A DNA stretch of 8,336 nucleotides. Source: an uncultured Eubacteriales bacterium (GTDB lineage Bacteria > Bacillota > Clostridia > Oscillospirales > CAG-272). Shown here in pieces: positions 1-5,226 of this stretch (positions are counted from its first letter, which is position 1; each line of letters begins with the position of its first letter). Under the pieces are notes generated by a model, which saw only the letters and a list, made by a program, of their open reading frames with translations, made no database searches and was not told the origin of the DNA. Position numbers and translations under genes: made by a program. The stretch spans positions 1 to 8,336 of the forward strand of contig CAKRWK010000040.1 of the NCBI GenBank assembly GCA_934417455.1. Direction: 5' to 3'.

Positions 1-182
1 AACGAGTAGCATATGACGGACCATGAACTTCCGTTAAACACGTTTTTTCCGTCAATGGCGATCAACGGGGCGTATTTTGGGGCTTTCATCGGAATACCTC
101 CGGTTCGTCCCCCTTGCTCTTTTGTCAGCCATGTTATCTCGGCGACAAATACTTTTTTATGCATATCCATATCCGAAAACAC
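1..182 (-). CDS. Hypothetical protein, N-terminal part (cut by the window edge)
   Basis: An open frame runs from a GTG at 182 to the left edge, giving 60 residues with no stop. The GTG is preceded by AAAAGGA five bases upstream, a good ribosome binding site. ATG codons at 170 and 164 are possible alternatives. Another in-frame ATG at 89 also has GGAGG in front of it, but the frame continues well upstream, so it is probably internal. The protein is soluble, with no signal peptide or membrane segment. It contains AEITWLTKEQGGRTGG (about residues 14-29), then a Lys/Pro/Tyr-rich turn and IAIDGKN. This pattern, WL-x-(4)-GGR followed by a short beta-rich stretch, resembles small uncharacterised Bacillota proteins I have seen, but I cannot name a family or function. 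The gene lies 27 bp after the stop of the preceding minus-strand gene and is probably cotranscribed with it. Confidence 0.7.
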   Translation of the reverse strand, partial: MFSDMDMHKKVFVAEITWLTKEQGGRTGGIPMKAPKYAPLIAIDGKNVFNGSSWSVICYS

Positions 183-209
183 CAAATTCCTTTTACCACG
201 GCACTGTGT

Positions 210-782
210 TTATTTTATCCGTTTTGCTTTTGAATCGAATATCCACCATAGAATCAGCGGAATGACAATAAAACATATAAGCCACCAGACGTCCAACTTT
301 ACGGCGTTTCCCGTTGTCAGGCAATACACGGCGGTGTACACAATCAAGGCGGTCGGCGGACAGAAGCTTAAACCTGCAAGCAAACTGTAAATCTTTCTTT
401 TTTTCTCTGCTGCCGATATGTCCTTCCGCACGGGGTGGTTTTTGATGTTTGTATCAATTTCATGTATCAGCACTTTCGGGTCGAAATTTTCCGGATAGGC
501 ATTTTCCGTAAACAGCGTTTCCAAATCATCGGCACTTGTCCCCATGGGATATATGACAAAATCATACCTGCTCTCAAAAAAGTCTAATGTAACACATATG
601 TTTTGAAAACGATAATTTACCTGAACGGTTTCATTCCCGCGGGAAAGAGAAGGGAAAATCCGCACATCCTCGTATCCCGACAAAAGTTGCTTCAATTTGC
701 CGGTTGCGTACATTTCTAAAATTTTGTCTAAGTTTCCGAAGACACTTTTATTAAGCAAATATTTTCTGATTTTTGATTTCAT
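210..782 (-). CDS. Hypothetical protein with two C-terminal membrane segments
   Basis: I do not recognise this gene. With the ATG at 782 it encodes 190 residues. The frame is open further upstream (ATG at 815, TTG at 887), but none of the starts has a good ribosome binding site. I prefer 782 because MKSKIRKYLLNKSVFGNLDK is a natural N-terminus. Residues 1-125 look soluble and mixed alpha/beta, with a YRFQNICVTLDFFESRYDFVIYP strand-rich section near 57-79. A short charged linker (AEKKRK, about 125-130) leads into two hydrophobic helices at about 132-155 and 164-182, followed by a basic tail (DSKAKRIK). The topology suggests a membrane-anchored domain with a short hairpin. It sits 27 bp upstream of the left-edge gene, probably in the same transcript. 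I saw no convincing sigma-A promoter upstream. Confidence 0.75.
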   Translation of the reverse strand: MKSKIRKYLLNKSVFGNLDKILEMYATGKLKQLLSGYEDVRIFPSLSRGNETVQVNYRFQNICVTLDFFESRYDFVIYPMGTSADDLETLFTENAYPENFDPKVLIHEIDTNIKNHPVRKDISAAEKKRKIYSLLAGLSFCPPTALIVYTAVYCLTTGNAVKLDVWWLICFIVIPLILWWIFDSKAKRIK

Positions 783-905
783 ATTATGTATTCCCATATC
801 TTGCAGTTCTGTCATCTTTTTTACATTTTCAGAAAGGTAAACGCTGTTCGAAAGTTTTCGACGCCTTCCGTCTCTACACAGAGGCAATTATTGCGTTAAA
901 TACCG

Positions 906-932
906 TTATTTTTTCAAAATCAGGTTTTTCAT
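906..932 (-). other. Possible 8-codon leader ORF (MKNLILKK)
   Basis: An ATG at 932 has GAGGTG five bases upstream, a better ribosome binding site than any start of the following gene. The frame encodes MKNLILKK and stops at TAA. It lies in the same frame as the membrane-protein gene, 123 bp before that gene's preferred start. It may be a translated leader peptide, the remnant of a longer start, or chance; eight codons are too few to decide. Confidence 0.2.
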
Positions 933-958
933 ATGAACACCTCAAATAAGAGCAAAGG

Positions 959-971
959 TGCAAGTCTTGCA
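959..971. repeat. Perfect 13-base dyad, operator-like
   Basis: TGCAAG-T-CTTGCA is a perfect inverted repeat around one central base. It lies 16 bp upstream of the GAGGTG element, in the gap 888-1111 between two minus-strand genes. That placement fits an operator or the base of a small hairpin. I recognise no specific regulator, and the site is short enough to occur by chance. Confidence 0.25.
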
Positions 972-997
972 TACATCCGAAGTGGCGCTGTTTTCTG

Positions 998-1031
998 CCG
1001 CCCCGAGGGCGAAAATTCGCCCTCGGGGCGG
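998..1031. repeat. Perfect 16-bp GC-rich inverted repeat
   Basis: The arms at 998-1013 and 1016-1031 are perfectly complementary, with only AA between them. In practice the loop would be a few bases larger. The stem is mostly G:C (CCGCCCCGAGGGC), very stable, and lies 80 bp after the stop of the 126-residue gene. It could stop or protect the 3' end of that transcript. On neither strand does a run of T follow directly (minus: CAGAAAAC; plus: TGCCTTTACC), so it is not a textbook intrinsic terminator. It could also be a dispersed palindromic repeat. Confidence 0.6.
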
Positions 1032-1111
1032 TGCCTTTACCTGACGGTCTTTACCTTTGTCTTTTTGTGAACGATGTTGCCCGCGAAGAGCGTTTCAAAA
1101 AATGTTTTTTG

Positions 1112-1492
1112 TCACTTCATCGCGTAGTAAAGAATGCCACAACAATCTTTGTCAATGTATTCTTGCGACAAAACCATATAGTCAAACTCGTTGTAATCAT
1201 AGAGTCCGCTTGCTTTCATTTCATTTTTCAAAACTTCGACGCATTGACGGCAATTGTTTTCCTCAAAATTTTTCTTGTCAACTTCCGTCCGCAAGACGAA
1301 TCCCACCAATACACTGTTTATACTCTCATAGCAGTAAATGGCAAGGTTTGTCAGATTATATTCTGTATGGGACTTTACAAAATTTTTCTCGAATGCATCT
1401 CGTTTTTCTACGTCTGTGACGGGTTCTTTCTCCCGAGGTTTTAGTGCTCTTTTGATTTTTTCAAAGAAAGATTTGATTTTGTTTTTCCGCAT
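1112..1492 (-). CDS. Hypothetical protein, 126 residues
   Basis: I do not recognise this protein. The ATG at 1492 is preceded by AAAGGAG with good spacing, so the start is secure. The first 25 residues are strongly basic and probably helical (MRKNKIKSFFEKIKRALKPR). The rest is a small soluble domain: about 45-70 looks like a strand-helix-strand segment (YNLTNLAIYCYESINSVLVGFVLRT), then come C81 and C84 (NNCRQC), a helix, and Y/D-rich C-terminal strands with a CC pair at 117-118. It has no signal peptide or membrane segment. The basic amphipathic N-terminus could bind membrane or nucleic acid, but that is only a guess. The gene appears monocistronic, with its own promoter about 120 bp upstream and the 998-1031 palindrome downstream. 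Confidence 0.8.
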   Translation of the reverse strand: MRKNKIKSFFEKIKRALKPREKEPVTDVEKRDAFEKNFVKSHTEYNLTNLAIYCYESINSVLVGFVLRTEVDKKNFEENNCRQCVEVLKNEMKASGLYDYNEFDYMVLSQEYIDKDCCGILYYAMK

Positions 1493-1618
1493 ATAGAACT
1501 CCTTTCATGGAAACATCCGTGCGCCCACTCTTTTAAGACTGCAATTTTTTTGGCGTAAGATCCGGCGATGTCAGAATTTTTCAGAAGTAATGCTTTTTTG
1601 TGTTGGCGGTTCGATTTC

Positions 1619-1647
1619 AGTATACCATATCGGAAGGGAAAAAGCAA
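1619..1647 (-). promoter_or_regulatory. Sigma-A-type promoter for the 126-residue gene
   Basis: Read on the minus strand, TTGCTT (1647-1642), a 17-bp spacer and TATACT (1624-1619) form a good promoter. Transcription would start near 1612, leaving a 5' untranslated region of about 120 bases before the ATG at 1492. I saw no riboswitch fold in that leader. Confidence 0.65.
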
Positions 1648-1649
1648 GG

Positions 1650-1688
1650 AAAAAAAGTGCACAAAATTTGCCTCAAAATTTTGTGCAC
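1650..1688 (-). terminator. Intrinsic terminator downstream of ung
   Basis: A 13-bp perfect stem (GTGCACAAAATTT at 1657-1669 against 1676-1688) has a 6-base loop. On the minus strand a run of seven T follows directly. This is the classic form and would end transcripts coming from ung. On the plus strand the same palindrome lies 8 bp before the -35 box at 1697, so it could also affect that promoter. Confidence 0.75.
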
Positions 1689-1696
1689 CTTGCGGA

Positions 1697-1725
1697 TTGA
1701 CAAAGTCGGGGGAACATGGTATAAT
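1697..1725 (+). promoter_or_regulatory. Perfect consensus sigma-A promoter with no gene behind it
   Basis: TTGACA at 1697-1702, exactly 17 bp, then TATAAT at 1720-1725. All twelve consensus bases are present. Transcription would start near 1732 and run toward the 3' end of ung in antisense. No plus-strand gene follows for over 4 kb. About 10 bp after the -10 box a strong hairpin with a T-rich tail begins. Confidence 0.7.
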
Positions 1726-1731
1726 GAAAAG

Positions 1732-1788
1732 ATAGGCAAAGCGCGGAGGAACCGTTAGAACGGGTTCTCCGCGCTTTGCCTTTGTTTT
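1732..1788 (+). ncRNA. Candidate small hairpin RNA of about 55 bases
   Basis: If the promoter at 1697-1725 fires and the hairpin at 1735-1780 terminates, the product is an RNA of roughly 55 bases that is almost entirely one stem-loop plus a UUUGUUUUG tail. No open reading frame fits in it. Stopping here, it would end about 22 bases short of the ung stop codon; read-through would be antisense to ung. It matches no RNA family I know. The call rests on promoter and terminator geometry alone. Confidence 0.35.
1735..1788. terminator. Long hairpin, bidirectional terminator candidate after ung
   Basis: GGCAAAGCGCGGAG (1735-1748) pairs perfectly with 1767-1780. The pairing continues inward through GAACC/GGTTC with a single bulged G, giving a stem of about 18 bp. 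The plus strand continues TTTGTTTT and the minus strand TATCTTTTC, so it can act in both directions. For ung it lies 30 bp after the stop codon, upstream of the second terminator at 1650-1688. Confidence 0.7.
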
Positions 1789-1810
1789 GCAATTTATTTT
1801 CGGGCAGAAG

Positions 1811-2482
1811 TTATACGGTCTTTGCCCAGTCAATGGGAGACAGACCGTGCGCCGACAGAAAGGCGTTGGCCTTGACAAAATGACCGCACCCGAAAAAGCC
1901 GTGGTAGGCGGACAGGGGACTCGGATGCGCGCATTCGAGAATGAGGTGGCGGGGATTGGTAATCAACGCCTTTTTGCTACGCGCGTTGCTACCCCATAGA
2001 AGAAATACGACAGGGCTGTCCTTTTCATTGACAAGCGTGACGATTCTGTCCGTCAGCGTTTCCCAGCCGCGCCCTTTATGGCTTTGCGGCTGACCGGCGC
2101 GGACGGTCAAAGTTGTGTTCAGAAGAAGAACGCCCTGGCCAGCCCACCCCGTGAGCGTGCCGTCCTTCGGCGGCGTCATGCCGGTTTCGGTTTGCAGTTC
2201 TTTGAAGATGTTTTCGAGCGACGGCGGCTTCGGCACGCCGGGGCGGACGGAAAAACAGAGCCCGTGCGCCTGTCCTTCTCCGTGATACGGGTCCTGCCCG
2301 AGCAGGACGACCTTCACATCGGCATATGGCGTATAGCGCAGCGCATTGAAAATATCGTTCATCGGCGGGTATACGCGCGTCGTGAAATATTCCTTTTTCA
2401 GAAACTCCCGCAAAGCGAGGTAGTAGTCTTTTCCGAATTCCTCCGAAAGAAGTGCGTCCCAGTCATTTCCGATATGTACCAT
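1811..2482 (-). CDS. ung: Uracil-DNA glycosylase, family 1 (Ung)
   Basis: This enzyme removes uracil from DNA by cutting the N-glycosidic bond, the first step of base excision repair after cytosine deamination or dUTP incorporation. The 223 residues match the usual family length. The water-activating motif GQDPYHGEGQAHGLCFSV lies at 62-79, with the catalytic Asp at D64. F77 should stack on uracil and N122 (LLLNTTLTV) should recognise it. LLWGSNA is at 161-167. The DNA-intercalating loop HPSPLSAYHGFFG is at 186-198, with catalytic H186. All key residues are intact. The start is supported by GGAGGG upstream of the ATG at 2482. A sigma-A promoter lies just upstream and two hairpin terminators lie downstream, so it is probably its own unit, with possible read-through from the S1-domain gene. 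Confidence 0.97.
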   Translation of the reverse strand: MVHIGNDWDALLSEEFGKDYYLALREFLKKEYFTTRVYPPMNDIFNALRYTPYADVKVVLLGQDPYHGEGQAHGLCFSVRPGVPKPPSLENIFKELQTETGMTPPKDGTLTGWAGQGVLLLNTTLTVRAGQPQSHKGRGWETLTDRIVTLVNEKDSPVVFLLWGSNARSKKALITNPRHLILECAHPSPLSAYHGFFGCGHFVKANAFLSAHGLSPIDWAKTV

Positions 2483-2551
2483 AAAAAGCCCTCCGCTTTT
2501 TTTCTGTTCTCATTGTACCACGCGGAACGGAAAAATGCAAGAGGGCTTTTT
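2483..2551 (-). promoter_or_regulatory. Inverted repeat enclosing the ung promoter and ribosome binding site
   Basis: AAAAAGCCCTC at 2483-2493 is perfectly complementary to 2541-2551, 47 bases apart. The upstream arm begins one base after the stop of the S1-domain gene. In a read-through RNA the arms would form a terminator-like stem whose 3' arm holds the ung ribosome binding site. Transcripts starting at the ung promoter lack the upstream arm. Locally, AAAAAGC-GGAGG-GCTTTTT (2501-2483) can form a 7-bp hairpin with the ribosome binding site in its loop. The pairing is visible in the sequence; the regulatory role is inference. Confidence 0.45.
2512..2540 (-). promoter_or_regulatory. Sigma-A-type promoter of ung
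   Basis: On the minus strand, TTGCAT (2540-2535), a 17-bp spacer and TACAAT (2517-2512). Transcription should start near 2505, giving a leader of about 23 bases with the GGAGGG ribosome binding site. The -35 box is identical to that of the SRP RNA promoter. Confidence 0.75.
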
Positions 2552-2552
2552 C

Positions 2553-3497
2553 TCAACCGAAAACGCTTTCGATGACGCGCGGGCAGGACGGCGGGGAATA
2601 CATCCACGAATCCATGTGACTGACACGGTCGGTGTCCACGAAATAACGCATGGGTTCCGTCGGGCGTGGGGCGTCGTGCGAATCGATGATGATGAGTTTG
2701 ATTTTCATTTTTTCGGGGATAATGCTTTTTATGTACACGGCCGCCGTCTGTCCGGGGCGGGCGTCTTCTTTCAGTTCGGCAAGTCCTGCCAGATTCGGTG
2801 TCAGTTCCACAAACACGCCGTAACTTTCAATGCTCCGGATAATGCCGCGCACGGTCTGTCCTTCCGAAAACAGCGCGGCGTTTTCCTCCCAACTGCCGAG
2901 AAGTTCCCGTTCCGTCACGTAAATGCGACCTCTGTCGTCTGTGCTCTTGACGACGGTGAAAATCGTATCGCCGACGGACAGCCGCGCCGCCGGGTGGGAA
3001 ATGCGGGAGACGGAAATACAGTCGATGGAAAGCAGGGAAACAATGCCGCATCCGATGTCGACAAACGCGCCGAAATTTTCAAGATGCGTGATTTTGGTCG
3101 GGATAATGTCTCCCGGCGTCAGCGTCGATATGTAATTCAGACCGCATTCTCTCTGCGCCGCCCGACGTGACAGATGCGCCACGGTGTCGCCCCGTTCGTC
3201 TCTCTCAAAACCGACGACCTTGAAGCATACGGGCTTGCCGACCCTTGTCAGAATGGCAATGTCCTTTACGGGTTCGTCTTCCGGCAGAAACTGTACCTCC
3301 TCCCGCTCGATAATGCCGCGGACATGCGGACAGAGGGATACGTGCAGATTGAAGTTATGGTCGCAAAGAATGACCGGCGCTTCGAGAATGACCTGCTTTT
3401 CCAGTGCCCGTTCCAGACCGGCGCGGGAGGAGATGTATTCATGGTTTTCCGGAGTCGGAAGAAGCATACCTTCGGGCTTGTAAGTGTTCATATACAT
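2553..3497 (-). CDS. S1-domain RNA-binding protein (ribosomal protein S1-like)
   Basis: A 314-residue protein with two clear S1 (OB-fold) RNA-binding domains. One is at about 127-197 (TPGDIIPTKITHLENFGAFVDIG ... GDTIFTVV). The other is at about 213-271 (GQTVRGIIRSIESYGVFVEL ... LAGLAEL). The diagnostic G-x-(F/V)-V strands are visible. Residues 55-115 look like a degenerate additional OB-type domain. The C-terminal tail (YFVDTDRVSHMDSWMYSPPS) is not S1-like and ends VIESVFG. It is shorter than full ribosomal S1 and may be an S1-related translation or RNA-turnover factor; I cannot fix its target. The ATG at 3497, with another at 3491, has AAAAGGA only at a long spacing of about 13 bases, so the start is less certain. 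It follows mazF by 81 bp with no clear terminator or promoter between, suggesting cotranscription. Confidence 0.85.
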   Translation of the reverse strand: MYMNTYKPEGMLLPTPENHEYISSRAGLERALEKQVILEAPVILCDHNFNLHVSLCPHVRGIIEREEVQFLPEDEPVKDIAILTRVGKPVCFKVVGFERDERGDTVAHLSRRAAQRECGLNYISTLTPGDIIPTKITHLENFGAFVDIGCGIVSLLSIDCISVSRISHPAARLSVGDTIFTVVKSTDDRGRIYVTERELLGSWEENAALFSEGQTVRGIIRSIESYGVFVELTPNLAGLAELKEDARPGQTAAVYIKSIIPEKMKIKLIIIDSHDAPRPTEPMRYFVDTDRVSHMDSWMYSPPSCPRVIESVFG

Positions 3498-3578
3498 TGT
3501 TTGGGAACCGTCCTTTTCTTTTTTGAGTACCTGCTACAGGATATGAAACGATTCTCCTCAATATTCCCGAAATTTTTG

Positions 3579-3953
3579 TCAGCCGATGCTGCGGCCGGCC
3601 GGGCTCTCCGCGCCGAGACCGAAACTTACCTGTATGGCATCGTTGACGTGATTCATGGTATCGCTGTCCAGATGTCCCATTTTCTCTTTCAGACGTTGTT
3701 TGTCGATGGTACGTATCTGCTCAAGCAGGATGACGCTGTCCTTGGACAGCCCGGAATCCATGCTCAGGACGTCAATATGCGTCGGCAGTTTCGCCTTTCC
3801 CATGCGGGAGGTAATGGCGGCCGCTATCACCGTCGGACTGTAACGGTTGCCGACATCGTTCTGTACGATAAGGACGGGACGAAGGCCGCCCTGTTCGCTC
3901 CCGACAACGGGACTTAAATCCGCGTAATAAATATCACCGCGCCGTATGTTCAT
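3579..3953 (-). CDS. mazF: MazF/PemK-type endoribonuclease toxin (EndoA/NdoA-like)
   Basis: A 124-residue protein of the MazF/PemK family, which cuts mRNA at short sequence motifs and slows growth when its antitoxin is lost. [20 protein letters not shown] (4-23) and RPVLIVQND (25-33) form the conserved N-terminal barrel. R25 and the ITSR segment at 47-50 correspond to the catalytic Arg and Thr region. [12 protein letters not shown] (77-88) is the second conserved block, very close to Bacillus EndoA. The C-terminus ([11 protein letters not shown]) runs a few residues past the usual length. The ATG at 3953 has GGAAGGG upstream. In Bacillus an antitoxin gene lies directly upstream; here that space holds only non-coding inverted repeats and a terminator, so this copy appears solitary. 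It probably shares a transcript with the S1-domain gene downstream. Confidence 0.93.
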   Translation of the reverse strand: MNIRRGDIYYADLSPVVGSEQGGLRPVLIVQNDVGNRYSPTVIAAAITSRMGKAKLPTHIDVLSMDSGLSKDSVILLEQIRTIDKQRLKEKMGHLDSDTMNHVNDAIQVSFGLGAESPAGRSIG

Positions 3954-3973
3954 CGTTTTCTTTCCCTTCCTGT

Positions 3974-4072
3974 GTTTTACATACCTATTTTGACGGAATT
4001 TCCTCCGTTTTAATCAAAGAGACGGAAATTTTGTCAGAGCGTATTCCGTCTCTTTAACAGTGTATGTAAAAC
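3974..4072. repeat. Nested inverted repeats upstream of mazF
   Basis: The outer arms GTTTTACATAC (3974-3984) and GTATGTAAAAC (4062-4072) are perfectly complementary over 11 bp. Inside them, AAAGAGACGGAA (4016-4027) and TTCCGTCTCTTT (4044-4055) pair over 12 bp. A smaller ACGGA/TCCGT dyad lies at about 3993-4008. The whole 99 bp lies between the terminator of the DUF378 gene and the mazF ribosome binding site, so it holds the mazF promoter or leader region. I see no strong sigma-A promoter in it. Target-site duplications are absent, which argues against a mobile element but does not exclude one. Confidence 0.6.
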
Positions 4073-4077
4073 GTCGG

Positions 4078-4121
4078 AAAAAACGCACCGGGACGATGCC
4101 GTGCGGCAGTCGCCCCGTGCG
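4078..4121 (-). terminator. Intrinsic terminator of the DUF378 gene
   Basis: On the minus strand, CGCAC and GTGCG close a stem that continues through GGGGCGA/TCGTCCCG with a small irregularity and is capped by TGCCG-CA-CGGCA. A run of six T follows directly (4083-4078). It starts 15 bp after the stop codon at 4137. Confidence 0.85.
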
Positions 4122-4136
4122 CCTTCCGAAGGAAAA

Positions 4137-4367
4137 TCAGGCCGATGCGCGGTCGATGCGCTCTTCGGCGGTTTCACCGCTGTGGAAGAGAAGGGAAATG
4201 CACCAAAGCCCCGCCAGTGCCACGACAATGTAAATGATTCTGGCAAGCACTGTCGTTGCACCGCCCGAAATCCAGGCGACAAGGTCGAAGGAAAAGAGTC
4301 CGACAAGTCCCCAGTTGAGAGTGCCGATGATGGCGATGATAAGGGCGATTTTGTTGAATACCGTCAT
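4137..4367 (-). CDS. DUF378 family small membrane protein
   Basis: A 76-residue protein with two hydrophobic helices, at about 5-30 and 38-62, and a short acidic/polar C-terminal tail (HSGETAEERIDRASA). The first helix carries IGTLNWGLVGLFSFDLVAWI, the signature of DUF378 (YuzA-like) membrane proteins, whose biochemical role is unknown. Length and layout are typical for the family. The ATG at 4367 has GAAAGGATG upstream with slightly long spacing. A 6-bp hairpin lies directly in front of that ribosome binding site. The gene follows sigK by 95 bp and ends at a strong terminator. It may share the sigK transcript, which would place it in the mother cell during sporulation, but no promoter signal settles this. 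Confidence 0.88.
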   Translation of the reverse strand: MTVFNKIALIIAIIGTLNWGLVGLFSFDLVAWISGGATTVLARIIYIVVALAGLWCISLLFHSGETAEERIDRASA

Positions 4368-4384
4368 GAAATATACATCCTTTC

Positions 4385-4401
4385 GTTCCGTCTTTCGGAA
4401 C
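4385..4401 (-). repeat. Small hairpin before the DUF378 ribosome binding site
   Basis: GTTCCG-loop-CGGAAC, a 6-bp perfect stem with a 5-base loop, ends one base before the AAAGGATG ribosome binding site in the minus-strand transcript. It could protect the 5' end of the RNA or be incidental. There is no T run after it, so it is not a terminator for sigK. Confidence 0.35.
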
Positions 4402-4462
4402 TGTCGGTAGTTTTTGTTTTTTTCGTCGTTTTATCCCGCCCCCGTCATGGAAATTTTTTCTT

Positions 4463-5155
4463 TTATGATAAATCCGGCACTTCGCCGAACGCGTCCTTCA
4501 GTTTTTCCAAAGCCCGTTTTTCGATGCGCGATACATAGGAGCGGGAAATACCGAGATATTTTGCCACGTCCCGCTGTGTTTTCGGCTGGAATCCTTCCAG
4601 CCCGTAGCGGAGAACGACAATCTGCCGTTCGCGTTCGTCCAGAATACGGTCTATCAGCGTGTGAAGTTTTTCCGTGTAGTTTTTCAGGTCGATATCCTCG
4701 GCCATGGTGTCGTCCACGCTGATGGTGTCGAGATACGTCAGGGGATTTCCGTCACGGTCTACGTCGATGGTGTCGTGAATGGAGACCTCAAAACCGCCTT
4801 TTTTCTGTCCGCGGAAGAACATCAGAATTTCGTTCTGAATACATTTTGCCCCATAGGTGGCAAAACGCGTGCCGTATTCGGCACGGAATGTATCCACCGC
4901 TTTCATAAGACCTAGACTGCCGATGGACAGAAGGTCGTCGGGATACGGATACGATGTGTAATATTTTCGTATAATATGGGAGACAAGGCGCAGATTGTGT
5001 TCAATCAGCCGTCCGCGCGCCGTCTCGTCTCCGGTTTTCATCCGACGGAAAAGTTCCGCTTCTTCCGCGGCGGTCAGGGGCGGCGGAAAATTCTGTCCCG
5101 TATGAATGCCGAGAATCAGGGAAATGAATCGAAAAAATATACTTGAAAAGCGCAA
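4463..5155 (-). CDS. sigK: RNA polymerase sigma-K, mother-cell sporulation sigma factor
   Basis: A 230-residue sigma-70 family factor closest to SigK, which directs late mother-cell transcription (coat and spore maturation genes). Region 2 covers about 45-115: LIEHNLRLVSHIIRKY (50-65), DLLSIGSLGLMKAVDTF (74-90) and FATYGAKCIQNEILMFFR (98-115). Region 4.2 has the helix-turn-helix TQRDVAKYLGISRSYVSRIE (193-212), nearly identical to Bacillus SigK. Before the conserved FPPPL (23-27) lies a hydrophobic stretch, SSIFFRFISLILGI (4-17), matching the membrane-bound pro-sequence that SpoIVFB removes in Bacillus. The start is a TTG at 5155 with AAGGGGG eight bases upstream; no ATG fits. The gene is continuous, so no skin-type prophage interrupts it here. 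SigE-like sporulation sigma factors are the alternative, but region 4 favours SigK. Confidence 0.92.
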   Translation of the reverse strand: MRFSSIFFRFISLILGIHTGQNFPPPLTAAEEAELFRRMKTGDETARGRLIEHNLRLVSHIIRKYYTSYPYPDDLLSIGSLGLMKAVDTFRAEYGTRFATYGAKCIQNEILMFFRGQKKGGFEVSIHDTIDVDRDGNPLTYLDTISVDDTMAEDIDLKNYTEKLHTLIDRILDERERQIVVLRYGLEGFQPKTQRDVAKYLGISRSYVSRIEKRALEKLKDAFGEVPDLS

Positions 5156-5160
5156 AATAA

Positions 5161-5207
5161 AAGCCCCCTTCGCATGAACTACAATTCATACATATGAAGG
5201 AAGGCTT
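5161..5207 (-). terminator. Terminator-like hairpin containing the sigK ribosome binding site
   Basis: In the minus-strand transcript, AAGCC..CCTTC (5207-5196) pairs with GAAGG..GGCTT (5171-5161) with a small internal loop. Inside, ATGAA/TTCAT can pair as well. TTATTTT follows, and this T-rich tail includes the TTG start of sigK. The structure would terminate transcripts from the upstream regulator gene. It also holds the AAGGGGG ribosome binding site in its 3' arm. Confidence 0.5.
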
Positions 5208-5226
5208 GTTCGGTTTCCGGAATTTT

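Noticed and set aside
1..89. ATG at 89 with GGAGG as the true start of the left-edge gene
   Set aside because: The frame continues upstream with a coherent protein segment (AEITWLTKEQGGR) to a GTG at 182 with its own good ribosome binding site. The ATG may still give a minor short form.
1441..1878. Minus-strand open frame running from the 3' end of ung to the start of the 126-residue gene
   Set aside because: It crosses two terminators and a promoter, and has no start codon with a ribosome binding site after the promoter at 1619-1647.
3174..3917. Plus-strand open frame of 247 codons
   Set aside because: It overlaps the S1-domain and mazF genes in antisense. Both have strong family motifs, so this is a shadow frame.
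3974..4072. Nested inverted repeats as a small mobile element (MITE)
   Set aside because: The flanking bases show no target-site duplication and no second copy is visible in the window. It is kept as a repeat of unknown role.
3954..4136. A short antitoxin gene upstream of mazF
   Set aside because: I read the minus strand between 4136 and 3954 and found only a terminator and inverted repeats; no frame with a ribosome binding site is long enough.
5156..5200. SigE-type promoter before sigK (TCATATG, 14 bp, CATGCGAA)
   Set aside because: The -10 matches the consensus only partly, and the implied start would fall within the ribosome binding site, leaving no usable leader.
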